64,000 nt of DNA from a virus, in IMG/VR virus record IMGVR_UViG_3300009512_000010, positions 1 to 64,000 of that record. One strand, 5' to 3'. Of this stretch, positions 57,443 to 64,000 are shown piece by piece (position 1 is the stretch's first letter; each line of letters starts with the position of its first letter). Both the position numbers and the translations under genes were made by a program. A model generated the notes under the pieces. That model was not told the origin of the DNA. It ran no database searches and saw only the letters and a list, made by a program, of their open reading frames with translations.

Positions 57443-57443
57443 G

Positions 57444-58337
57444 TTAACGTTTACTTTTTTGGTAAGCGTTGTACTCTTTACGGCGTTCTGCTTCGGCTTT
57501 CTTTTTTGCTGGAGTATCCTTTGACATGGATCCAGTCTTAACAACACCAGAGTTCTTAATACGATTGATAAGCTTCAAGTTCTCATCAAGAGATTCTTTG
57601 TACATATTCAATTCGTACTTACTGCCCATGTTATAGACTTGTACTTGAATAGCACCCTTGTCACCCTTTAGGCGATAGCTGTTTGTCTTACCATTTCCTG
57701 GTTTACGTGGGCCAGAAGCAACCTTGTCATCAATTTCACTAGGCTTAACGGTAATTCCGTAGTTCTTTTTGGCAGACGCATATGCGTGTTGCATAGCACC
57801 AGAGAAGTCTTTGTGGTAAATTTCGTATGGAGCTTTTTTGGCTTCAGATACTTGACGCAACATAGCTTCAGATAAAGCAGATTCCATTGCAGTTTTCTTA
57901 ACCAAGGCGTGAAACTGATCATCCCCTTTAACCTTATTAACAGCCTTTGACATAATCTTCCTGTGCTCAGGACCATTAAGCATTTGCTTGTATAGCTTAT
58001 CAAACTTCTTCTTTTGTGCAGAAGTCATTTCATCAAGTTCTACAGACTCAACAAATCCTTTGTCGCCCTGCTTCTTGCCATGGTTCATGACCTTTTTGCC
58101 AATAGGGGTAAGATTGCCCTTCTTGTCATACATTGTATTGACAAGCTTCTTTTCGGCGGCAGTGAGTTCTTGTACTACTTCTACCTCTTCTTTAGGCACA
58201 CAGTTAGGAACTTCTTTTCCACCCTTTTTCTTCATACCAACTTGTTTGTGACTATCCCAACAAGGATCGTCATTCTCATTAGTTGCCTTGAATTTAAGGT
58301 TCTCTAATAGCTTATCTTTGAATGTCATTTTAGTCAT
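57444..58337 (-). CDS. Putative prohead core/internal protein
   Basis: 297 aa. MTKMTFKDKLLENLKF contains LLE|N. CWDSHKQVGMKKKGGKEVPN CVPKEE is a motif I know from core/internal proteins of marine T4-like phages. Several VELDE/SLDE-type acidic segments could be maturation cleavage sites. The C-terminus is basic (KKKAEAERRKEYNAYQKSKR). Preceded by a perfect late promoter. Confidence 0.55.
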   Translation of the reverse strand: MTKMTFKDKLLENLKFKATNENDDPCWDSHKQVGMKKKGGKEVPNCVPKEEVEVVQELTAAEKKLVNTMYDKKGNLTPIGKKVMNHGKKQGDKGFVESVELDEMTSAQKKKFDKLYKQMLNGPEHRKIMSKAVNKVKGDDQFHALVKKTAMESALSEAMLRQVSEAKKAPYEIYHKDFSGAMQHAYASAKKNYGITVKPSEIDDKVASGPRKPGNGKTNSYRLKGDKGAIQVQVYNMGSKYELNMYKESLDENLKLINRIKNSGVVKTGSMSKDTPAKKKAEAERRKEYNAYQKSKR

Positions 58338-58373
58338 CTTTCCCAGAAGTTCCCATATCTTACGTTGTTAAGA

Positions 58374-58568
58374 CTATTTATAAGATTTAATTTGGCTATT
58401 TTTTACTGATTCGACAGGCAAAACCTTACGTGCTTTCCGAAGTTTGCGGTACTCTTCGGACAGGTGTACGGTTACACCACTCACTATGTTGTGTGCGGCC
58501 TTCGTCCTGTTTACTACCCCATAGAGTTGCTCTTGAGATGGTATCGAATAAACGGATCCTATTTTCAT
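58374..58568 (-). CDS. Small hypothetical protein (64 aa)
   Basis: MKIGSVYSIPSQEQLYGVVN then a basic EEYRKLRKARKVLPVESVKN. ATGA overlap with the upstream gene. Function unknown. Confidence 0.5.
   Translation of the reverse strand: MKIGSVYSIPSQEQLYGVVNRTKAAHNIVSGVTVHLSEEYRKLRKARKVLPVESVKNSQIKSYK
58375..58382 (-). promoter_or_regulatory. T4-type late promoter
   Basis: TATAAATA on the minus strand, 38 bases before the 297-aa gene. Confidence 0.75.
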
Positions 58569-59440
58569 ACGCTCTTTACCTCAAACAGTTCGTGAAGATC
58601 TTTGACGTTATCAAGGCTGTATCTAGATTTGACGTGCGATTTCAATCTACCCTGACAACGATAACCAGCACCAACAACACGATAGGTCTTATCACCAACC
58701 GTGCGTACTTTACTGCCTGATGCACCTAATCGAAACTCTACGTCCATAGCTCCTTTTAGCTCAGGTATGGGTAGTCTCAGGGGATTTTTGCCAAGATAGA
58801 ACAGACCTGCGCCACCGATCTGAATGTAATAAACATTCTTACGATTGTATGCCTTGGCAATGTTCTTAGTATCGGGAAATGATCGTGTGGCATTCATTTC
58901 TTTTAACAAGCCCGCATTCTTAGCGGCAATCCAAGCTTCTTTAGTCACCGAACCAAATGGTATCGTATATGGCACTTTGCTATGAAGTTCTTTGGGTTCT
59001 TGTTTACGAATGAAATCCACCCAAACCTTGAGTGGAGCATCTTGCACTTTAGCGGCTTTCATAAAGAATGGGATAGCGTCAGCATCAACCGCATCGGGCT
59101 GAACAAGAGTACATGTTTTTTCATTACTGTCTATTCGTATAGACGTACCACCCATCTGTGGAAACATGTCAAGTTTGACCTCAATATTGAATTGCTCACC
59201 TCTGTAAGTTGCTTCAATATCTCCTGCGCCTTGGTTACTGAACCCTGCACCATTAACACTACCAACATCTAATCCATCAATCTTGGCGGATTTCATGATA
59301 TCAAAAACTTTTGTTTCGTAATCTAAGGCTCTTGATCCTGTTGGTTCTTCTAGTGGCGTTGCTAACGCCTCTGCTTCATAGTTCATATTGATCTGCCAAT
59401 GTAGATCATGATGCCTCGTTGATCTGCCTTTATATATCAA
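58565..59440 (-). CDS. Putative PD-(D/E)XK nuclease, late-expressed
   Basis: 291 aa from a TTG at 59440, chosen because AAGGAG lies eight bases before it and a late promoter 27 bases upstream; an internal ATG at 59386 has no site. VFDIMKSAKIDGLDVGSVNG, then GAGDIEATYRGEQFNIEVKL D: Asp in GDIEA and E-V-K form the PD-(D/E)XK core. PYTIPFGSVTKEAWIAAKNA G and YYIQIGGAGLFYLG follow. It may be a packaging, repair or defence nuclease; no family recognised. Confidence 0.6.
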   Translation of the reverse strand: MIYKGRSTRHHDLHWQINMNYEAEALATPLEEPTGSRALDYETKVFDIMKSAKIDGLDVGSVNGAGFSNQGAGDIEATYRGEQFNIEVKLDMFPQMGGTSIRIDSNEKTCTLVQPDAVDADAIPFFMKAAKVQDAPLKVWVDFIRKQEPKELHSKVPYTIPFGSVTKEAWIAAKNAGLLKEMNATRSFPDTKNIAKAYNRKNVYYIQIGGAGLFYLGKNPLRLPIPELKGAMDVEFRLGASGSKVRTVGDKTYRVVGAGYRCQGRLKSHVKSRYSLDNVKDLHELFEVKSV

Positions 59441-59466
59441 CTCACTTCTCCTTGATAAGTTGATAC

Positions 59467-59474
59467 TATTTATA
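59467..59474 (-). promoter_or_regulatory. T4-type late promoter
   Basis: TATAAATA on the minus strand upstream of the PD-(D/E)XK gene. Confidence 0.75.
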
Positions 59475-59478
59475 CCAT

Positions 59479-59661
59479 CTACTTGCGGCGAATAAACACC
59501 TTATTACCGATACTCTCTACATAGAATTGGTATTGTTCGAAATTGTCATCCATAAGATCTACGTTAAGAGTTTTGATAGTAGCTTGCAGAGATACCATCT
59601 CTGCTTCGCTAACATCTTCGGCATATAGATCTGGATCACGTTTGTCCATAATCAGTTTCAT
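59479..59661 (-). CDS. Small acidic protein (60 aa)
   Basis: MKLIMDKRDPDLYAEDVSEA then FYVESIGNKVFIRRK. AGGGGATAGG before the ATG. Function unknown. Confidence 0.5.
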   Translation of the reverse strand: MKLIMDKRDPDLYAEDVSEAEMVSLQATIKTLNVDLMDDNFEQYQFYVESIGNKVFIRRK

Positions 59662-59671
59662 AACCTATCCC

Positions 59672-60646
59672 CTATGAAGCCAGTGCGTATTGCACTGCCT
59701 TCTCTGCCGCTTTCATCTTGCGGTTTTGGTTTGCGCCGAACCACTGGCTGTGGAGACGATTTTCTGCATTACGACCTTGAACGTGGTCTGTAACATAAGT
59801 TACTGAGTTGAATGCTTGCCACCAAGATCCTTCGGCGTAGTTGGCTCCCGGTTGGCTCTCTAACACATCATAGCAGTTCTTTGCTTGACGTGACAGATCA
59901 TCAACTGTCTTCACTGAGGCAACCTTACGCTTAGTGTCAGTGTGTGGGAACACATCGTTGTAGAAGTTGATGAGTTCTTCGGCACCGTAGCGGCGTGATC
60001 CAATGAACTGAGCCATCTCTTTATACTTCTCAAACTTCTCGTGTGCGATACCCAAGTGCTCTTTAGCCTGTTGTGGATCAAAAGCTTTACGGTGTGACAC
60101 CTTCTCAACACGCTTATCGTTAGCGTTAAGAGACATAGTCAATGTGTTGTTGCATACCACACGAACAGGTGTGAAGCGCACATCGATTGACTTACCGTAC
60201 ATGTGTGGATTGGAGAACAGCAAGAATGATTCTACTGTATCATCACCAAAGACATCGAAGCTTTCCTTGACCTTAGCCAAAGCCCATACCTGTTGACCAC
60301 CTTTAAGCGATCCCGCAGTATGCATCTCCATATCTCCTGCGGCAATGTATTCCGCAAAGAATTCAAACGCAGTCTCGTTCTGCACAGGGTTCCAATTCTC
60401 TCCAACATTGGTCAGAACTGAGTTATCAGATGTACGGATCAGGGACTGTTGTCCTGTCTTGATCTGTTGACCGTTAACGTTCACGAATGAATCGTGCTTC
60501 TCGACGTTCCAATCAAGACCCGCTTTTTGCATCATCTGAACAGGAGTGAGTTCGTTAGATACCTGAGTACCCAAGCCATGCCAAGGCGTATCGCCCGCAT
60601 AAGCCATCTGAGCAACACCGTCGATAATTTCTACTTCATGTGACAT
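59672..60646 (-). CDS. DUF932/TIGR03299 phage-plasmid protein
   Basis: 324 aa from the ATG at 60646 (AAGGGA upstream). AYAGDTPWHGLGTQVSNELT, LDWNVEKHDSFVN, LTNVGENWNPVQNETAFEFF, GSLKGGQQVWALAKV, RVVCNNTLTMSLNAND and YVTDHVQGRNAENRLHSQWF are the family's landmarks in order. Widespread in phages and plasmids, early-expressed, function unknown. Promoter with CGAATC spacer upstream. Confidence 0.88.
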   Translation of the reverse strand: MSHEVEIIDGVAQMAYAGDTPWHGLGTQVSNELTPVQMMQKAGLDWNVEKHDSFVNVNGQQIKTGQQSLIRTSDNSVLTNVGENWNPVQNETAFEFFAEYIAAGDMEMHTAGSLKGGQQVWALAKVKESFDVFGDDTVESFLLFSNPHMYGKSIDVRFTPVRVVCNNTLTMSLNANDKRVEKVSHRKAFDPQQAKEHLGIAHEKFEKYKEMAQFIGSRRYGAEELINFYNDVFPHTDTKRKVASVKTVDDLSRQAKNCYDVLESQPGANYAEGSWWQAFNSVTYVTDHVQGRNAENRLHSQWFGANQNRKMKAAEKAVQYALAS

Positions 60647-60684
60647 TGTATTTCCCTTCACTTGTTTTCATAACTAATATAAAC

Positions 60685-60713
60685 AATATAGCATATTGAT
60701 TCGGAGTTGTCAA
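60685..60713 (-). promoter_or_regulatory. sigma70 promoter with CGAATC spacer
   Basis: TTGACA (60708-60713), 17-base spacer ACTCCGAATCAATATGC, TATATT (60685-60690), minus strand. Confidence 0.75.
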
Positions 60714-60716
60714 CCC

Positions 60717-60902
60717 CTAATCGAAGAAGTTTCCTTCAACCCAATCAAAAGCATTAGTGATCCCAACTTGGAACCATGCGCCATCTTTAGATCCTGCAAA
60801 TTTCCACAGGAGTTCTTTGTTGGCGGCTTCCATGGCACGGCTACAAGTTCCGTGCTCTTCAGTAAAGGTTACCCCATATGCGTTGAATGTATAAGTTTCC
60901 AT
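60717..60902 (-). CDS. Small hypothetical protein (61 aa)
   Basis: From the ATG at 60902 (GGAGATAT upstream): METYTFNAYGVTFTEEHGTC then a Trp-rich end (DGAWFQVGITNAFDWVEGNF). Function unknown. Confidence 0.5.
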   Translation of the reverse strand: METYTFNAYGVTFTEEHGTCSRAMEAANKELLWKFAGSKDGAWFQVGITNAFDWVEGNFFD

Positions 60903-60912
60903 AATATATCTC

Positions 60913-61182
60913 CTAAGCGAACATTGGTTGCATGTTTGAGAACACAGCATTGTAGGCATTTACTTCACTGCTATAGTACTCAAAGAATTCGTCATCATCT
61001 TCAAAAGCTACAACAGCTACTTTTCCGTTGAAGAAATCATTTTGACTTGCAACGTATTCTGTCCAACAACGATCCATAGCTTCCATACCCTCAAGAGTAT
61101 CACCACGACCATGGCGTTTCATAGTGTCCCAACCTTCTTGGAAGGATACTTCGTCTTGGTAAAAATTAGGAATTCTAAACAT
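60913..61182 (-). CDS. Hypothetical acidic early protein
   Basis: 89 aa. MFRIPNFYQDEVSFQEGWDT and VAVVAFEDDDEFFEYYSSEV. It follows the AGAAACAAAGAAAGCGAGA leader and the promoter at 61215. Function unknown. Confidence 0.5.
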   Translation of the reverse strand: MFRIPNFYQDEVSFQEGWDTMKRHGRGDTLEGMEAMDRCWTEYVASQNDFFNGKVAVVAFEDDDEFFEYYSSEVNAYNAVFSNMQPMFA

Positions 61183-61214
61183 GTAAGTCTCGCTTTCTTT
61201 GTTTCTATACCATC

Positions 61215-61243
61215 TTTGTACCTGATTCGATATCAGATGTCAA
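61215..61243 (-). promoter_or_regulatory. sigma70 promoter with CGAATC spacer
   Basis: TTGACA (61238-61243), 17-base spacer TCTGATATCGAATCAGG, TACAAA (61215-61220), minus strand. Confidence 0.75.
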
Positions 61244-61250
61244 GCCCTAT

Positions 61251-61634
61251 TTAATTATATTCGACAATTTGTAGAAGTTCTGTTACCAAACGCTTACCGT
61301 AGGCGGTGAACAAGATCCCTTGCTTCCAAACCCAACCTTCTACACACTGACTATTATAGAATGTCTCAGTTTGGGTCATCCAACGTAGAGCACTTTTACG
61401 ATTAGGGGCACCAAGCTTCATGTATGCTTTGATGTCTTGCTCCACCTGTGCAACAGCTTTCAACTCTTGTACACGATCAAACTCAGCATTAGATGCCAAC
61501 TCTTCGCAAAGCTGATCCCAACGAACTTGCTTTTCAGTAGGTGCCATTGAGTTCCAGTTATCCATGATTACACCACGAGGGCGGAAGCCATAGACTTCTT
61601 TGTGAAGATCTGAAAATACGTTATCGTCATACAT
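61251..61634 (-). CDS. Conserved hypothetical early protein
   Basis: 127 aa. DLHKEVYGFRPRGVIMDNWN then helical, and CVEGWVWKQGILFTAYGKRL. The VYGFRPRG start is common in phage early proteins of unknown function. Confidence 0.55.
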   Translation of the reverse strand: MYDDNVFSDLHKEVYGFRPRGVIMDNWNSMAPTEKQVRWDQLCEELASNAEFDRVQELKAVAQVEQDIKAYMKLGAPNRKSALRWMTQTETFYNSQCVEGWVWKQGILFTAYGKRLVTELLQIVEYN

Positions 61635-61661
61635 GATTCTCTCCTATTTGCTTTCATAACT

Positions 61662-61690
61662 AATATGACACAAAGGAGTTTAGCTGTCAA
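61662..61690 (-). promoter_or_regulatory. sigma70 promoter
   Basis: TTGACA (61685-61690), 17-base spacer, CATATT (61662-61667), minus strand, beginning just after the cyclase stop. Confidence 0.6.
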
Positions 61691-61693
61691 GTC

Positions 61694-63727
61694 TTATTTT
61701 GTGGTTGCTCTAAAGATCCCATCCCAATCCTTTGGGAGATCTTGTGTCTTCATATACTCACAACGTTCAATCCAGATGTCATAATAGTCATCCATCTTGC
61801 CTTCGAACTTACCCTTCATATCTTTACAGATGTAGATAGCTTCGTCAAAGTGCTGTGTTGCATAGAAGTTGTGCATAGTGTTGTGATTGAGCATATCCAC
61901 ACCATGTTTGTTAAGGTCAATGTCTAATACTGTATAAATCGTTAACCCTACAGTCTTACCCTTAACGGCAAGATTGTCAAGTTGTAAATAAAAGAAATCA
62001 TTTTGCGTTAGCTCGTAGGTATGGGGTCCCACAATTAATAGAACCCCATACCCTTTGCATGCGCTCTCTAGTCGAGCGGCTGTACTGACACTGTCTCCGA
62101 GGATATCATAGGAGTGTCTGGATGTAGAACCCATCTCTCCAATATAACCAAGGCCAGTATTAATGCCAGCACCCATACCGACTTGCGGTTTACCTTGTTC
62201 CATAAGTTTTTCATTAAATTTCTCCACTGCTTTTAGCATGTTTAGTCCAACCTGTACCGCAGTCTTTGGATGACTGGGATCTGGGATTGGAGCGTTGTGT
62301 ATGTGCATAGTTGCGTCACCGATATATTTGATGATCATTCCGTTGGCATCTAGCACAGGTTGTGTTATTGCATCCATGTAACTGTTCATCACTGTTGTCA
62401 AACCTTTAACATCATCTCCGAACGATTCACCCAATGGGGTGAAACCTCTAAGATCAGAAAATACAATGCTTACTTTTTTCTTCCGACCTTCTTTAATTAG
62501 TTGTGGGTTCTTCTGTAGTAACTCCACAACTTCTGGTGAAGCATATCCACCGAATTGTTTCTTAATTGCTTGTTTCTCTAGGAACTCTCTAACAAACTTA
62601 ATACCATATACTTGCAATGCTATGATCACAAAGACTATGGTAGGTGCTGTCACATCTATTAGCATCTTCTCTGTATTATACATGTACATTGAATATGGTA
62701 TGACAGAACCGATAAGAACACCTGTCGCAATCAGTCCTACTATCATCCATTTGCTTAGTGCAATTAGAGCCAAGCCACCAATCACAATAGCAAGTAGTTC
62801 CGCCATTGGTGCCCAATCGGGACGTTGGATGTTAGTTCCATTAAACATTGTGCCTAGAACTGCCGCTTGGACTTCCCCTGCATATACAGATCCCATAGCA
62901 GTTGGGGTAGGATTGGCTATACCTGCGGCTGTCACGTCAACGATAACAACTGCACCATCAAAGTTTGGTAGATCCGTTATGGACACTCTCTTACTCTTTT
63001 GGCTCCAATCGATCCAGACACGACCTTCACTGTCAGTTGGGATAATACCGAACTGAGGGATCCTCATCTTCTCTATACCGTTGGGCTGTAATTTGATTTG
63101 AAAGCTAATGTCGCCTGCAAGAACACGTAATGTCTCAAGTGCTAGGCTAGGGTATAGTGTACCATCAACCATTGCTACGGTTGGCATACGTCTAACCACA
63201 CCATCTATCTCTGGTTCTGTGCTAATGATCCCTGCACCAACAGAGTTTTGTTCTATGATTGGGACGTTAGCAATTATGCCATCGTATGGAAGAATTGCAT
63301 GCAAATGCTCTGGATTGATAATAGCCGCACCAGGATTGATAGGTTCGTTCTTAGTTTTGTCTGATGGGCGTGAAGCTAGGACTACAGGATAATCGTATAG
63401 AATATCACCCATATATGCATCACCACCTAAACGATCCTCTTCTGGCATCATGATTGTCCAGACCACAAGACCCGCACCCGAATCATATAAACCTTTTATT
63501 ATATCACCATAAACGTTTCTTGGAAAGGGGTATTGACCATATTTGTTTAAAGCTTCTTCATCTATCTCTGCAACATAGATGTTATTATCTACAGGCTCTT
63601 GGTTAATGATCAGTTGATCAAAATAGTTCAGTCTAATGCTTTGTACAAAGTTAGACGGATATACAAACGTATATACTAAAACTGCTAGGGTTAATATTGC
63701 CCACCAAGGACTCAATAGTTTCTTCAT
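61694..63727 (-). CDS. CHASE2-domain class III adenylyl cyclase
   Basis: 677 aa receptor cyclase. TM1 at about 9-25; extracytoplasmic CHASE2 domain about 30-300 (YFDQLIINQEP, YVAEIDEEALNKYGQYPFPR, AGAIISTEPEIDGVVRR-type core); three TM helices about 308-380; cyclase domain about 415-600. Catalytic residues: Asp425 (FSDLRGFT) and Asp471 (KYIGDATM) for metal, Lys467 and Asp541 for adenine recognition, Arg552 (AARLES) for the transition state. The usual Asn of VNxAAR is Ser548. A C-terminal extension of about 75 aa follows. Domain-complete, so not a decayed fragment. The start overlaps the curlin-like stop (TAATG). Confidence 0.9.
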   Translation of the reverse strand: MKKLLSPWWAILTLAVLVYTFVYPSNFVQSIRLNYFDQLIINQEPVDNNIYVAEIDEEALNKYGQYPFPRNVYGDIIKGLYDSGAGLVVWTIMMPEEDRLGGDAYMGDILYDYPVVLASRPSDKTKNEPINPGAAIINPEHLHAILPYDGIIANVPIIEQNSVGAGIISTEPEIDGVVRRMPTVAMVDGTLYPSLALETLRVLAGDISFQIKLQPNGIEKMRIPQFGIIPTDSEGRVWIDWSQKSKRVSITDLPNFDGAVVIVDVTAAGIANPTPTAMGSVYAGEVQAAVLGTMFNGTNIQRPDWAPMAELLAIVIGGLALIALSKWMIVGLIATGVLIGSVIPYSMYMYNTEKMLIDVTAPTIVFVIIALQVYGIKFVREFLEKQAIKKQFGGYASPEVVELLQKNPQLIKEGRKKKVSIVFSDLRGFTPLGESFGDDVKGLTTVMNSYMDAITQPVLDANGMIIKYIGDATMHIHNAPIPDPSHPKTAVQVGLNMLKAVEKFNEKLMEQGKPQVGMGAGINTGLGYIGEMGSTSRHSYDILGDSVSTAARLESACKGYGVLLIVGPHTYELTQNDFFYLQLDNLAVKGKTVGLTIYTVLDIDLNKHGVDMLNHNTMHNFYATQHFDEAIYICKDMKGKFEGKMDDYYDIWIERCEYMKTQDLPKDWDGIFRATTK

Positions 63728-64000
63728 TAGTTACCGTTCTGGTCTATGTTAAGTGCGCAACCAGTATCAAGAAAACAAGTTCCCACAACAGAATATGTCA
63801 TACTGTTAGATCCGTACTGTGTAGAGTTAATATCTGCCATTGCATTACTTCCTGTTTCAATATCTATACTCACAGAATGGTTGCCAGATCCTGTCTGAGA
63901 TATATCGAAATCATGGGGTGAGCCTAACATATCGAGAAATGCGTATTTGGATGATCCTGTCTGTGTCAACAGCACGTCATTATCATCACCACTAACCATG
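63727..64000 (-). CDS. Curlin-repeat-like protein, 5' part beyond the window
   Basis: The frame is open to the window edge; the ATG at 63999 may be internal. Repeats of the Q-x-G-x-x-N type are visible: LLTQTGSSKYAFLD, DISQTGSGNHSVSIDI, STQYGSNSMTYSV, LNIDQNGN. These resemble CsgA/CsgB curlin repeats. A Cys pair (GTCFLDTGCALN) sits in the last unit. Coupled to the cyclase by TAATG. Whether it is secreted cannot be seen here. Confidence 0.6.
   Translation of the reverse strand, partial: MVSGDDNDVLLTQTGSSKYAFLDMLGSPHDFDISQTGSGNHSVSIDIETGSNAMADINSTQYGSNSMTYSVVGTCFLDTGCALNIDQNGN

Noticed and set aside
62439-63056. 205-codon plus-strand open frame
   Set aside because: Antisense to the cyclase, whose catalytic motifs are intact; no promoter or ribosome site on the plus strand.

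Overview
The window is a segment of a large, strictly lytic, T4-superfamily myovirus genome (Caudoviricetes). It contains recognisable homologues of T4 baseplate, tail-tube, head-completion, replication, late-transcription and nucleotide-metabolism proteins: gp4, gp5, gp6, gp8, gp25, gp26, gp27, gp32, gp33, gp48, gp53, RNase H and NrdA/NrdB. The set also resembles marine T4-like phages of cyanobacteria, SAR11 and roseobacters (PhoH, DUF4815, DUF6321-like and DUF932 proteins, 2OG-Fe(II) oxygenases, many glycosyltransferases). There is no integrase, repressor, IS element or CRISPR array. The host is not named by the sequence; GAATC (GANTC, the CcrM methylation site of alphaproteobacteria) in many early promoters hints at an alphaproteobacterium, as inference only.

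Layout. 1-16 kb (minus) is a late baseplate operon running from gp48 through gp53, gp27, gp5-lysozyme, a tail amidase, a beta-helical spike, gp25, gp6 and gp8 to a DUF4815 protein cut by the window edge. 16-20.7 kb (plus) carries gp4, a conserved unknown, a gp19-family tube protein, gp26 with a probable -1 frameshift extension, and a tape-measure-like protein. 20.8-25 kb (minus) carries gp32, gp33 and small early genes. 25.1-28.2 kb (plus) is an isolated cassette with its own consensus sigma70 promoter: radical SAM enzyme, two 2OG hydroxylases, GNAT and a small acidic protein; it faces a sulfotransferase-like gene and a third 2OG oxygenase on the minus strand. 29.5-37.9 kb (minus) has small early genes, a HAD phosphatase, a P-loop kinase, an ABC-ATPase/GNAT fusion next to an NPPY methyltransferase, a possible PD-(D/E)XK nuclease, tRNA-Trp and tRNA-Arg. 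38-43.4 kb is a glycosyltransferase cluster. 43.4-51.7 kb holds an EF-hand membrane protein, a RecB-like exonuclease, PhoH, RNase H, a GIY-YIG-like protein and nrdA/nrdB. 51.8-59.4 kb has the spanin pair and a late block of very basic putative capsid-internal proteins. 59.5-64 kb ends with a DUF932 protein and, most unexpectedly, a full-length CHASE2-class III adenylyl cyclase translationally coupled to a curlin-repeat protein.

Regulation is legible. About 19 promoters match TTGACA-N17-TATAAT (host sigma70, early/middle), and ten of these carry GAATC in the spacer. About ten TATAAATA boxes (T4-type late promoters, needing gp55/gp33/clamp) precede structural and internal-protein genes. Genes are tightly packed with ATGA, TAATG and TAATATG couplings, and at least eleven genes shorter than 60 codons fill the remaining gaps. 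No stretch over 300 bases is without a gene.
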